From: JANQLU01 sp964434955
GTDB lineage: Bacteria; Planctomycetota; Planctomycetia; Pirellulales; Pirellulaceae
Length of the DNA stretch: 29,745 bases
Reading direction: 5' to 3'
Assembly (NCBI GenBank): GCA_964434955.1
Contig: CAYSXI010000045.1
Coordinates: 1 to 29,745, forward strand
A model generated the notes under the pieces. It made no database searches. It was not told the DNA's origin and saw only the letters and a list, made by a program, of their open reading frames with translations. A program made the position numbers and the translations under genes. Shown here piece after piece: positions 1-7,843 of the stretch (positions are counted from its first letter, which is position 1; the number at the start of each line of letters is the position of its first letter).

Positions 1-118
1 GGGAAACCGACAGATACTCACTGTAGTTGGATACGACTCGATCCATTGCCAGCCCGGCTGGTGGAAACAATCCGGCGTAGTCGACGATTCCGCTCAATAA
101 TCTGACTAATGATGACAT
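1..118 (-). CDS. N-terminal fragment of a conserved planctomycete-type protein of unknown function
   Basis: Only the first 39 codons lie in the window; the gene runs off the left edge. The start is ATG at 118-116 (minus), preceded by a good Shine-Dalgarno AAGGAG about 7 bases upstream. The visible peptide begins MSSLVRLLSGIVDYAGLFPP and continues with a Pro-Ala-Gly-Leu motif and AVxxY-like stretch (MDRVVSNYSEYL). I recognise this YAGLFPPA pattern as typical of a planctomycete family without assigned function, but cannot name a domain. It is the next gene downstream of the HTH protein on the same strand, separated from it by a terminator, so it is probably transcribed on its own. Confidence 0.7.
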   Translation of the reverse strand, partial: MSSLVRLLSGIVDYAGLFPPAGLAMDRVVSNYSEYLSVS

Positions 119-230
119 GCTCCACTCCTTGCCGGTTTTTTTAATGGCAGTTCATCGTATCGCTTGAAGGAAAAATCGACAACGAGTTGTCGCCTGGTGC
201 CTGATCCCCCAGCAAGATTGGATTGCCTTT

Positions 231-258
231 TCAGCGCATAAACTTCAGCGCATAAAAA
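231..258. repeat. Tandem 14-bp direct duplication next to the terminator
   Basis: Two adjacent copies of a 14-base unit (TCAGCGCATAAACT, then TCAGCGCATAAAAA; 12 of 14 identical). The second copy runs into the A-tract that forms the T-run of the minus-strand terminator. It looks like a small slippage duplication with no evident function. Confidence 0.6.
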
Positions 259-284
259 AACCCGACTCGCTTCGAGCCGGGTTT
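254..284 (-). terminator. Rho-independent terminator of the HTH gene
   Basis: On the minus strand the arms AAACCCG and CGGGTTT (258-264 / 278-284) plus an inner CTCG/CGAG pairing, with one mismatch (265/277) and a CTT loop, form a strong hairpin. It is followed by a run of T (complement of the A-run 254-260). It lies 38 bases after the stop of the HTH gene and before the next minus-strand gene. Confidence 0.85.
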
Positions 285-322
285 CGTGTTTCAAGTCAGC
301 GTCCCCATTGGGAACCGGGTAA

Positions 323-1528
323 CTACTCTGAACCGTCCATTCCAAGCGAATTCGAGAAGAAGTCCAGAACCGTCGAGCTCAACTGCGACTCGGGTGGTTG
401 CCAAATGTGACGGCAAACGTCAAAGGCGATAACCATTCCGATGGCACAAAGCATGACGACCAAGCACAGAGAAAGTACCTGGAAGATCGTGTAAGGGTGT
501 TCGGGAACCTGAGGAGCCGCATAAGCGTCCGTCGCCAAAGCGGGCGCGAAATCAGGAGCCGCTGCATCATCCGGTAGCAACGCAGGCTGCTCGACAACGT
601 CACTTTCCGCCAAAACGGTCGATGAAGAATCATCCGCGTAAATCTCGGAATCTTCCAAAGCGATGACTTGCGATCCTGAAGATTCGTCGTCAACCGCGTC
701 CTCCAACGGAGTCAGGTTGAAGTCATCGTCTGCGGCCAACTGCGTCGCCATGTCAGGATCCGCTGCTTCTTCTAGCGTGATCATCTCATCGTCTTCGGGC
801 AATTCCAAAGAATCGATGTCCGATCCACCCAACTCCAAGGGCTCTTCCTCAAGAGAAATACCACTGTCATTCGGGCTTAGATTGATTCCGCTGTCGTTGC
901 CTTCCATTACGACTTCACTGCTGGAATCGCTTTCGTCCAACACGAGATCGCTATCACCAAAGTCGCTGTCAAGCTCGACACTGTCCTCAAGACTTGCACT
1001 GTCTTGCAATTCCAGTTCGTCTTCGAATAATTCGTCTTCAGCCAAGCTCAACTCCTCACTTAGTTTACCGGTGTCGGAAGGGCTGCCTTTTTTCTCAGGC
1101 TCGTCATCCAAAATATTGCTTTCTGCCGCCAGGCGAAGGTCGCTCTCGCCAAAGCGCAGTTCACTTTCTTGTTCGTCCAAGACAAGATCTGCCGAGTCCT
1201 GCATGGATACCATATCGTCAGAATCATCTTCCAGAATCAATTCGGAAGAACTATCCAGTTCGATAGACTGGCTTCCCCCGGATCCTTGCTCACCCGAATC
1301 TTCGATTCCGATTTCTTCGTCACTCAAAGAGAAATCCAGATCATCACCGATCTCGTGCAAGGTGACTCCCATCTCGCTCGCAACTCGATCCAGTTCCTGC
1401 TTTTTAAACTTCCAGTTGGAGCCATCACGGTAGCCAAAGATCTCGCCTTTTTCCTGCATCGACTTTAATTTGTCGACAGAAACGTTCAGCATCTTGGCTG
1501 CGTCATCAAGCGTATACAAGTTTGCCAT
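323..1528 (-). CDS. Membrane-tethered helix-turn-helix (excisionase/MerR-type) protein with long acidic linker
   Basis: 401 residues in three parts. Residues about 3-50 (YTLDDAAKMLNVSVDKLKSM ... GNWKFKKQELDRV) match the excisionase-family HTH that reads 'layer of helix-turn-helix plus wing'. Residues about 55-340 are extremely acidic and serine-rich low complexity, with repeated short units of the type DSGISL, LVLDES and SELILEDD. Residues about 345-372 form one transmembrane helix (FQVLSLCLVVMLCAIGMVIA), leaving a short tail outside. ATG start preceded by GGGGAG about 10 bases upstream. Single-gene unit ended by the 254-284 terminator. The expected topology puts the DNA-binding domain in the cytoplasm. 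DNA binding is inferred from the HTH only; the target is unknown, and a scaffold role is possible. Confidence 0.85.
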   Translation of the reverse strand: MANLYTLDDAAKMLNVSVDKLKSMQEKGEIFGYRDGSNWKFKKQELDRVASEMGVTLHEIGDDLDFSLSDEEIGIEDSGEQGSGGSQSIELDSSSELILEDDSDDMVSMQDSADLVLDEQESELRFGESDLRLAAESNILDDEPEKKGSPSDTGKLSEELSLAEDELFEDELELQDSASLEDSVELDSDFGDSDLVLDESDSSSEVVMEGNDSGINLSPNDSGISLEEEPLELGGSDIDSLELPEDDEMITLEEAADPDMATQLAADDDFNLTPLEDAVDDESSGSQVIALEDSEIYADDSSSTVLAESDVVEQPALLPDDAAAPDFAPALATDAYAAPQVPEHPYTIFQVLSLCLVVMLCAIGMVIAFDVCRHIWQPPESQLSSTVLDFFSNSLGMDGSE

Positions 1529-1803
1529 TTACTTTGGCTCCCCAGGCGGTGAGTCGGAAAATCCGATGCGTTAAGGATGGGATTGGTAGATGTTTCTCCC
1601 AGTTATCAATTCTAAAAGCCGTTATCGGCGATGCAAGACTTTCATTTTGCCTATTGCACGTATTTTCTCGACGTTTCCAAGCAATGATCGGTCTAACTCC
1701 ACCCTAATCGCCGTTTCCCGTCCCGCAGCGCCGAATTTCGTGGAACAACCCGTAAAACCCGAAATTTTGGAAGTTCGATTTCTGGCCACCCGATTTCACT
1801 TCG

Positions 1804-2094
1804 TCATTTGGGAAATTGAGGCCGACCATCCGCATCCGACCCATGAAATCCGATGAGTGCGTCCTTGCAGAGTTCGCAGAAGAAGCCGGATTCTCGGCCG
1901 CTTCGAGTGTCGTCGTTTGAATACCTTTGAACCGACTCACCCAATTCAAACTGCTGCTCGATTTTGTCCGGATCCAGGTAGCAGTCGAAGTAGACCCACT
2001 CCCGACAGTTCTCGGTCCAGGGCTGCCCCCGATAACGCTCCGTGAATCCAGCCGCCAAGATCGCAGATTCCAAGGGCTTCAAGTGTTCGCACAT
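1804..2094 (-). CDS. Small conserved Cys-containing protein of unknown function
   Basis: 96 residues starting MCEHLKPLESAILAAGFTER. An in-frame TTG at 2115 would add seven residues, but the ATG at 2094 gives the natural beginning. The protein has five cysteines, including a CxxC (CELC) near the C-terminus after NCREWVYFDC, so a structural metal site is possible but not shown. I associate the CEHL...CREWVYFDC pattern with a planctomycete family of unknown function. It follows the ABC-2 permease gene by 60 bases on the same strand and may be co-transcribed with it, though nothing links it to transport. Confidence 0.75.
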   Translation of the reverse strand: MCEHLKPLESAILAAGFTERYRGQPWTENCREWVYFDCYLDPDKIEQQFELGESVQRYSNDDTRSGRESGFFCELCKDALIGFHGSDADGRPQFPK

Positions 2095-2154
2095 GATTTT
2101 GCGTACCCCATCCAAAGTCTCGCACTCTCCAAGCTTGGCTCGAGCGAACCGAAA

Positions 2155-3003
2155 TTAGCTACTCGCACTTCGGTAGCTTTTCAGGGCCTGCTTGAAGATA
2201 AAGCGACTGAACAAAAGGCTTCCGATCGCGGCAACGACGGCGAGCCCTGCGAATCCCCATTCCCAGGTCTGCCAAGGTGTTCCGAGCGGCTGAGCCAAAA
2301 CCCGGGCCGGCACATTCGATACAACCAGAATCGGAATCGCAAAGGTAAACGTGCCCCAGAGCGACCAACCGATCACGCCCTTCTGGTAAATTTCCATCGG
2401 GTAGCGATAAAAATTGGTGATGTAAAACCAAAAGTTATACAGGTGTTGGTTTCGCCCAAGCCAAATGCTGGTCGAGGCCAGCGTGATCATCAAGCTGTAC
2501 ATCACGACCACGCCACATCCAATGAAGAAAAAGAACGCGAGTACGTTCCAAGGCGTCAGGTAAAGTTCTTTTTCAAATTGAAGACTACGTATCGATATCG
2601 CAATTAGCGCCAGCCCCAACATCCCATTGGGCAACTGAGCCCAGTTGATTCTCGGGAATGAAATGAGGAACTGCGTGTCGATCGGTTTGAGCAATGCAAA
2701 GTCCAACGAGCCCATCCGGATCATCTCGCTGAACCGTTCCATGTTTTGCATACAGAAGGTCTGCACCAAGCTGTTGATGAGCCAGACCGTCCCCAGGAAG
2801 ATGAAAAATTCGTTTTCGCCCCAACCGCTGTCACGCCCGATCGAGTTGGTGAATTGATAAACGACTTTGAACAACCCGAAGTTCATCGCCGCCCAGGACA
2901 TCGACGAGATGCAAGTGAAAATGAAGTTAGTGCGGAATGACATATCCCGGACAATCGAATTCCGGGCGAACGTCAAAAACACTTTCCAATAGGAAGGTTG
3001 CAT
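2155..3003 (-). CDS. ABC-2 type exporter permease (second membrane subunit, COG3694-like)
   Basis: 282 residues with six hydrophobic segments: about 25-50, 60-80, 115-135, 145-175, 200-230 and 245-270. Charged N-terminus MQPSYWKVFLTFARNSIVRDMSFR. The sequence resembles the ABC-2 permease families that pair with COG4586 ATPases (motifs LLKPIDTQF and GRNQHLYNFWFYITNFYRYP). It carries no ATPase motif. ATG at 3003 is one base after the TAA of the preceding permease gene (TAAGATG), which indicates translational coupling; an in-frame TTG at 3015 would overlap that gene by 11 bases. It would form the heterodimeric membrane channel with the permease encoded at 3005-3883. The substrate cannot be read from sequence. 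Confidence 0.9.
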   Translation of the reverse strand: MQPSYWKVFLTFARNSIVRDMSFRTNFIFTCISSMSWAAMNFGLFKVVYQFTNSIGRDSGWGENEFFIFLGTVWLINSLVQTFCMQNMERFSEMIRMGSLDFALLKPIDTQFLISFPRINWAQLPNGMLGLALIAISIRSLQFEKELYLTPWNVLAFFFFIGCGVVVMYSLMITLASTSIWLGRNQHLYNFWFYITNFYRYPMEIYQKGVIGWSLWGTFTFAIPILVVSNVPARVLAQPLGTPWQTWEWGFAGLAVVAAIGSLLFSRFIFKQALKSYRSASS

Positions 3004-3004
3004 C

Positions 3005-3883
3005 TTAACCGCCAAATCCGCTGTAACGCTTCACGCCACGCCACCAAAGTATCCGCGACAAAATCACAAAAAACACGACCCAGAAAACCAGGATGGCCAG
3101 CCCCTGGTACATCTCGGCTCCCTCAACTTTTCCCAGGAAGACCGCCGCCGGGAAATAGGCCAAGTACTTGAGAGGCAAGAAATCGACGATGGCCCGCAAA
3201 TTGATCGGCCCGACCCCCAGCAGCACCAGATCATCGGGTAGTAGGTCCAGCGGAAACATATGCCCACTCAACAAAAAGTTCATCAGCATGTAGATGAACA
3301 TGAGCGAGCTGACTTCGAGGAACCAGAAAGAAACCAGGCCAATGCACGCTTCCAGGAAAAATCCAAGGAGGAAACAGAGCACAAGCGAAAGGTAAAAGAC
3401 CAGCTGAACTTCAAGACTTGGCCAACCTTCGAGAAAGAACCCCCGGCAAAGGAAGAAAACAAACGCAAATGGCAAGGCGGCCATGAGGTAGTAAACCAGT
3501 TTGTGTGCGACGCGCTGGAGCAACAGACAACCCAACATATCCACTGGCTGGATCAGGAATTTCTTGATCTCGCCCTCGCGGACCTGAAGAGCGATCCCCG
3601 AAGACAAACCCGGCATGCTGGAAAAAGCACGGCTAATGGTCACCATCAAGTAGTAAGCCACCATGTCGGCGTAACGAAAACCGGCAATGTTATCTTTGCC
3701 GCTTTCAAATTCGACGACATCGAAGATGGCCCACCAAAGAAAAATCTGCGTCAAAGTCGGCAGGAAACGCATCAACGTACCGAGAATGAAGTCGCCGCGA
3801 TAAACCAGCCGCTCATTGACCGAGACCTGGAAAAACTTCCACCAGACCATCGTCCGTTTCGATATTGGAATTGCGCTACTCAA
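3005..3883 (-). CDS. ABC-2 type exporter permease (first membrane subunit, COG4587-like)
   Basis: 292 residues with about six membrane segments, no ATPase motif, and the amphipathic N-terminus VNERLVYRGDFILGTLMRFL typical of this permease group. An internal motif FLIQPVDMLGCLLLQRVAHKLVYY corresponds to the intracellular loop that contacts the ATPase. The start shown is TTG at 3883, preceded by a G-rich AGGG-type ribosome site; an ATG at 3850 (MVWWKFFQV) is a good alternative with a weaker site. The gene begins 14 bases after the ATPase stop and is coupled to the second permease. Assignment to the ABC-2 superfamily is from pattern; substrate unknown. Confidence 0.88.
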   Translation of the reverse strand: MSSAIPISKRTMVWWKFFQVSVNERLVYRGDFILGTLMRFLPTLTQIFLWWAIFDVVEFESGKDNIAGFRYADMVAYYLMVTISRAFSSMPGLSSGIALQVREGEIKKFLIQPVDMLGCLLLQRVAHKLVYYLMAALPFAFVFFLCRGFFLEGWPSLEVQLVFYLSLVLCFLLGFFLEACIGLVSFWFLEVSSLMFIYMLMNFLLSGHMFPLDLLPDDLVLLGVGPINLRAIVDFLPLKYLAYFPAAVFLGKVEGAEMYQGLAILVFWVVFFVILSRILWWRGVKRYSGFGG

Positions 3884-3897
3884 GCGACCACCCTGCC

Positions 3898-4929
3898 CTA
3901 TCGCGCCACCACGGTTTCAGCTGATTTGTCGATATCCTGATTGCCGTTCGCCTGCGCGAATACGTTCGCAATCACATCTTCCAGCGGCGGATCTTCAACG
4001 ATGATGTCTTCGACCTTGCGAGTCGTGAGAATCTGATTCAAAACCTGGGCGACATCATCGCGACTGATACGAAACTTGACTTTGGGCGGTTCGATCTCGA
4101 GGACGTTGGCCATCGAATGAAACTGATCGAAACTTTCGGATTCTCCCAATTGAATTGTGATGATCTTGTCGCCGCTAAACTGATCGATAATTCCTTCGAG
4201 GGAACCGTCATACTGGATATCACCGTCGTTGATGATTACCACTCGCTTGCACAGCGCCTCGACATCTTTCATGTAGTGACTGGTCAACAGGATGGTGATT
4301 TTCCGCTCGAGTTGATAGTACTTGAGAAACTTTTGAATGTTGTGCTGGGCAACGACATCCAGTCCGATCGTCGGCTCGTCCAAGAACAAGACTTCCGGGC
4401 GATGCAATAGCGCCGCAATCAACTCCATCTTCATTCGTTCGCCGAGTGAAAGCTCGCGGACGGGTTGCCCCAGAAGTTTCCGAACGCCCAGAAGGTCGGT
4501 GATTTCATCTTGAGTCCGCTGAAACTCGTTGGCGTCTACCGCGTAAATGTGTTGGTGAAGCCGGAAAGACTCGTTGGCCGGCAAGTCCCACCAAAGCTGG
4601 TTTTTTTGTCCCATGACCAAGGCGAATTTTCGGCGATATGCGTTCTCGCGTTTCCAGGGTACGAAGCCCATGACCGTGGCGGAACCTGACGTTGGGTTGA
4701 TCACGCCAGACAAAAGTTTCAGGGTCGTCGTTTTGCCAGCGCCGTTGGGGCCAAGGAAAGCGACAAATTCCCCTTGTTCGACTTCCAGGTCGATCCCGCG
4801 CACGGCGCGAATTTCGCGATACTCACGTTTGAATAGCCCGCGCAACGAAGCGATCAAGCCTTCCTTCTTCTGGTAAACGCGGTACGACTTGGCGAGATCT
4901 TTGATTTGAATGATGGACATTGGGTCCAT
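3898..4929 (-). CDS. ABC transporter ATP-binding subunit (COG4586-type, ABC-2 exporter)
   Basis: About 343 residues from ATG 4929 (a second ATG three codons on, at 4920, is equally plausible). Walker A GPNGAGKTT at residues 60-68, Q-loop near VMGQKNQLWWDLP, ABC signature LSLGERMKM, Walker B VLFLDEPTIGLD, and H-loop TSHYMKD are all intact. Before Walker A there is the extended KKEGLIASLRGLFKREYREI segment characteristic of the COG4586 group. The C-terminal 80 residues form the usual regulatory extension. It powers the two-permease exporter encoded immediately downstream (gaps of 14 and 1 bases), one operon. It probably extrudes a hydrophobic or amphipathic compound, but the substrate is not predictable. 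Confidence 0.95.
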   Translation of the reverse strand: MDPMSIIQIKDLAKSYRVYQKKEGLIASLRGLFKREYREIRAVRGIDLEVEQGEFVAFLGPNGAGKTTTLKLLSGVINPTSGSATVMGFVPWKRENAYRRKFALVMGQKNQLWWDLPANESFRLHQHIYAVDANEFQRTQDEITDLLGVRKLLGQPVRELSLGERMKMELIAALLHRPEVLFLDEPTIGLDVVAQHNIQKFLKYYQLERKITILLTSHYMKDVEALCKRVVIINDGDIQYDGSLEGIIDQFSGDKIITIQLGESESFDQFHSMANVLEIEPPKVKFRISRDDVAQVLNQILTTRKVEDIIVEDPPLEDVIANVFAQANGNQDIDKSAETVVAR

Positions 4930-5250
4930 TATAAATTCGACCCTCATTTGAACTAGGCGGAGCAAAACCAGACCGGTGACGATTCTTGTTTGTTCGTTGT
5001 CGCTAACTCGAAAAATCAAGGTTCTGCCGTCGTTTCAACTTCATGAAGTTTCGCTGAACGGACCTGCTTGGACACCAAGATTTCTCCAAAATCAACGAAT
5101 AGCAAGCATGATGACGACCGAATCATTCAAAACCTCGATTCATTGCGATTGGCTCGATTTTCCAATGCTTGGCTGACTCTGCCAGCTTTCCCGCTTTTCT
5201 GAAAGCGCCCCGGACGTTCAAATCAATCCGTCCCTGAGGTATTTGGTGTG
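4930..5250. other. Divergent intergenic region between the ABC operon and the DUF3754 gene
   Basis: This 321-base stretch separates two divergently transcribed genes and should contain both promoters. Short open frames here have no convincing ribosome sites or protein-like composition. I see a TGAGGT at 5234-5239 that can serve the plus-strand gene, and no clear promoter pair, repeat or RNA gene. Confidence 0.5.
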
Positions 5251-6483
5251 ATGGCTTCGACGCTAGATAAAAACGAAGAACTTTCGATTGAGCAACATTT
5301 GTCGGATGGTTCTCCAGACGAACTGGAATGGCAAAGGCCCGACAATCGATTTCTGCCGATTCGCGCTGCCGACCTGGAATCTGTCCTGATTGCCGATGCC
5401 GAGGGCCTCGGTTTTGACGAAGCTGTTTTGCGCGACAAACTCCTGGAGATCCGCGCCCGTATCGACGCGGAAACACTTGAGCTTCGGCAACAGATCGAAA
5501 CCGAGTATCTGCCATTCGATCCTGATCGCGATACACGCCCCTTGGAGGATCTTAACGAGGTTCGCAACGATGCGAACTACGAACTTCTCTATGCCCGGCT
5601 GACTTATCTGCTGGACAAGGCAAATTTCGAACAGCTAACCGACATCCAGATTGAGCAGGCAATTCGCAAGGCAAAATCTCGCCGAATCAACGTTCGAGTC
5701 CAAAGTGACAAAGTGGATCATCTTGAGATCTGGATTCGAGGGCAAGGCTCCCTCACCAAACGCAAGCTGACTTGGCGACATCCGATTGCCGGAGTCGAGG
5801 TCGAATCGGCCATATTTAAACGCATGGCCGTTGTCGCGAGACTGAAAGACGACCCGCACGTGATTGTGAAACTGTTCAAAGACATTCCCGAAGCGGATGT
5901 CGAAGCACTCTTACCGCATGCGCAGGCGACCATGACCTGGCTGGATCAGATCAAGCTATTGGGTAGCGGGGCCGGCGCACTCGGCACAACGCTCTTCAAG
6001 CTATTCTCGATCGCGATCAGCTTTGTGACACTCGGCAAACTACTTTGGATTTTGCTGATTGGTCTGATCACGCTTTCCGCTCGGACAGTATCCGGATATC
6101 AAAATGTCCGAAAAACACGTTCGGGCCAACGGGTTCAGCATCTTTACTTTCAAAATTTGTCCAACAACTTGAGTGCCATCCAACTGGTGCTTTCGATGGT
6201 TAAGCAGGAAGAATTGAAGGAGGCGTTTATCGGATTCGTTTTTGCACACAAGTTGACGCTTGATTGCGAACGGATGCTGGATCAACAAGCAAATCAAGAG
6301 CGACAGCCTGCCGCTGGCCAAGATTGCACTTTTGACCAACAGTACCTGTGCGACGCGATCGAGCTCTATCTTTCCCAAAAGCTGGACGTCGAAATCGATT
6401 TCGATATCGACGACGCGGTCGAAACCCTGGTGCGGCTGGGGTTTGTTGAAAACGAAAATGACTTGCGCATCAAATCGTTTTAG
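5251..6483 (+). CDS. DUF3754 (TMEM143-like) membrane protein
   Basis: 410 residues. The diagnostic block is VIVKLFKDIPEADVEALLPHAQATMTWLDQIKLLGSG in the middle of the protein, which matches the DUF3754 motif (LKLFKxIPxxDLExLLP ... DxxLLG) known from TMEM143 of animals, plant chloroplast proteins and some bacteria. Immediately after it is a hydrophobic region, about residues 245-280, with one or two membrane helices, and then the YQNVRKTR segment. The N-terminal 230 and the C-terminal 110 residues are soluble and helical. ATG at 5251 has GAGGT about 11 bases upstream; GTG at 5248 is an alternative. No biochemical function is established for the family, and the flanking genes are on other units. 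Confidence 0.85.
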   Translation: MASTLDKNEELSIEQHLSDGSPDELEWQRPDNRFLPIRAADLESVLIADAEGLGFDEAVLRDKLLEIRARIDAETLELRQQIETEYLPFDPDRDTRPLEDLNEVRNDANYELLYARLTYLLDKANFEQLTDIQIEQAIRKAKSRRINVRVQSDKVDHLEIWIRGQGSLTKRKLTWRHPIAGVEVESAIFKRMAVVARLKDDPHVIVKLFKDIPEADVEALLPHAQATMTWLDQIKLLGSGAGALGTTLFKLFSIAISFVTLGKLLWILLIGLITLSARTVSGYQNVRKTRSGQRVQHLYFQNLSNNLSAIQLVLSMVKQEELKEAFIGFVFAHKLTLDCERMLDQQANQERQPAAGQDCTFDQQYLCDAIELYLSQKLDVEIDFDIDDAVETLVRLGFVENENDLRIKSF

Positions 6484-6521
6484 AGTCCGCGTCGTTTGCT
6501 CAGTCGCATTCCGGCTTGCCA

Positions 6522-6564
6522 GCGTACTTTTCGCCTGCGTACTTTTCCCCCCAGCGTACTGTTC
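6522..6564. repeat. Three spaced copies of GCGTACTTTTC upstream of ispF
   Basis: Copies at 6522-6532 and 6537-6547 are identical; the third at 6554-6564 differs by one base (GCGTACTGTTC). Starts are 15 and 17 bases apart. They sit 37 bases before a TATAAT. Could be an operator array or simple slippage; no palindromic character. Confidence 0.6.
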
Positions 6565-6600
6565 ACTGGGTGCATTCACGCTTACGCTTCCTTTTGCGGA

Positions 6601-6606
6601 TATAAT
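6601..6606 (+). promoter_or_regulatory. Candidate -10 element (TATAAT) for ispF
   Basis: A perfect TATAAT lies 46 bases before the ispF ATG. The best -35 candidate, TTCACG at 6575-6580, is 20 bases away, longer than the usual 17, so the promoter is only suggestive. Confidence 0.35.
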
Positions 6607-6651
6607 TGCGATCCCGCGCTGAGCGGTCGAATCAACATTCGAAGCCCAAAC

Positions 6652-7155
6652 ATGAAACCTGAAAATCTACGAATTGGAATCGGACACGACACGCATCGCC
6701 TGGTGCCGGGAGGCCCACTCGTGATTGGTGGAATCGAGATTTCTCATGACAAAGAGGCTCATGGACATAGCGACGCGGATGTCCTTCTCCATGCAATTAC
6801 TGATGCCATTCTTGGCGCGGCGGATTTGGGTGATATCGGACAGATGTTTCCCAACAATGATCCAGCCAACCTGGACAGGGATTCTTCCGACATGCTCCGG
6901 ATTGCGTGGGACCAGGTCCGTGAATTCCGATTCCAAATCATTAATCTCGATTGCATCGTTTTTCTGCAAAAGCCAAAGTTGGCACCGCATCGGGATGCCA
7001 TGAAGAGAAAAGTTGCAAGAGTGCTGGGCTTATCTGCAAACCAGATCGGGATCAAAGCAAAAACGGGGGAAGGCGTTGATGCGGTGGGCGAAGAGAAAGC
7101 GATTCAAGCCCAGTGTGTCGCGCTATTGTATCAATCGGACGCGCCGCTAGATTAG
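6652..7155 (+). CDS. ispF: 2-C-methyl-D-erythritol 2,4-cyclodiphosphate synthase
   Basis: 167 residues, normal for IspF (about 155-165). It converts CDP-methylerythritol 2-phosphate to the cyclodiphosphate in the MEP isoprenoid pathway. Metal ligands are visible: Asp13 and His15 in IGHDTHRL and His47 in DADVLLHAITDAILGA. The FPNNDP loop and the C-terminal KAKTGEGVDAVGEEKAIQAQCVALL agree with the family's KATT-x-E-G-V-GxxEGI region. The start is ATG at 6652; an upstream open frame continues to 6496 but lacks family sequence. ruvC follows after a 163-base gap that carries a tandem repeat, so cotranscription is not certain. Other MEP genes are not in the window. Confidence 0.97.
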   Translation: MKPENLRIGIGHDTHRLVPGGPLVIGGIEISHDKEAHGHSDADVLLHAITDAILGAADLGDIGQMFPNNDPANLDRDSSDMLRIAWDQVREFRFQIINLDCIVFLQKPKLAPHRDAMKRKVARVLGLSANQIGIKAKTGEGVDAVGEEKAIQAQCVALLYQSDAPLD

Positions 7156-7239
7156 TCCTATAACGAGCGAAGGGATTCAGCGGACAAGTTGACGGGACCA
7201 GTTAACGGACAAGAGCGAATCACGTGAAAGTGGCCAAGG

Positions 7240-7307
7240 ATCAAGGGCAATCACGAATCAAGGGCAATCACGAATCAAGGGCAATCACGAATCAAGGGCA
7301 ATTAGGA
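7240..7307. repeat. 17-bp tandem repeat array in front of ruvC
   Basis: Four head-to-tail units of ATCAAGGGCAATCACGA: 7240-7256, 7257-7273 and 7274-7290 are identical and the last, 7291-7307, diverges after base 12. The array ends 11 bases before the ruvC start, so it would be in the mRNA leader or overlap the promoter. Confidence 0.9.
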
Positions 7308-7318
7308 TTGGCAGGTTC

Positions 7319-7828
7319 ATGGATCGGAAAGTTCTTGGCATTGATCCGGGATTGAATATCACGGGCTATGCAGTGATACGTTGCCAGTCGAACCAGTTTT
7401 CCCTTTTGGAAGCGGGCGTCTTGCGGAGCAAACCCAAAGATTCGCTCGGGCAACGACTGGTCCAACTGCGCAAGGGACTCGAAGAAGTCTTCGCAGCCCA
7501 TCATCCCGATGAGATGTCCATGGAAGAACTTTACTCGCATTACGAACGTCCGCAGACCGCGATATTGATGGGACATGCCCGCGGAGTCTATTGCTGCACC
7601 GCGGCCGAGCATGACGTCGAAACGTTCAATTACGCAGCGACGCAGGTCAAAAAAGTTCTAACGGGAAACGGTCGCGCGCCGAAAGCTCAGATGCAAATGG
7701 CCGTGATGCAGCAATTCGGATTGTCGGAACCGCCTGACCCGCCGGACATTGCTGATGCTATGGGAATCGCACTTTGCCACCATTTCCTGACGCGTCAAAC
7801 CGTGATCAGCGAAATGAAAACCGACTAA
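7319..7828 (+). CDS. ruvC: Holliday junction endonuclease RuvC
   Basis: 169 residues, the standard length. RuvC cuts Holliday junctions symmetrically with RuvAB. Catalytic acidic residues are present: Asp9 in LGIDPGLNITGYA, Glu69 in MSMEELY, Asp143 and Asp146 in DIADAMGIALCHH. The RxxGQARG-equivalent segment reads LMGHARGVYCC. ATG at 7319 is directly followed by the typical RuvC beginning; the ribosome site is weak (AGG 4-6 bases before). ruvA starts 15 bases after the stop, a common ruvC-ruvA arrangement; ruvB is not in the window. Confidence 0.97.
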   Translation: MDRKVLGIDPGLNITGYAVIRCQSNQFSLLEAGVLRSKPKDSLGQRLVQLRKGLEEVFAAHHPDEMSMEELYSHYERPQTAILMGHARGVYCCTAAEHDVETFNYAATQVKKVLTGNGRAPKAQMQMAVMQQFGLSEPPDPPDIADAMGIALCHHFLTRQTVISEMKTD

Positions 7829-7843
7829 CCAACGAGAAGCAAC

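Noticed and set aside
663..1433. Plus-strand open frame of 256 codons opposite the HTH gene
   Set aside because: It is an antisense shadow of the acidic, Asp/Ser-rich codons: almost only Ser, Leu and Arg, no ribosome site, no family.
1927..2607. Plus-strand open frame of 226 codons
   Set aside because: It runs across the ends of two minus-strand genes and has no protein family character.
3260..3940. Plus-strand open frame of 226 codons antisense to the ABC permease
   Set aside because: Charged antisense composition opposite a membrane protein; no start signal; the minus-strand gene has clear family motifs.
7240..7307. CRISPR array
   Set aside because: Repeats are head-to-tail without spacers, 17 bases only, and no cas genes are near.
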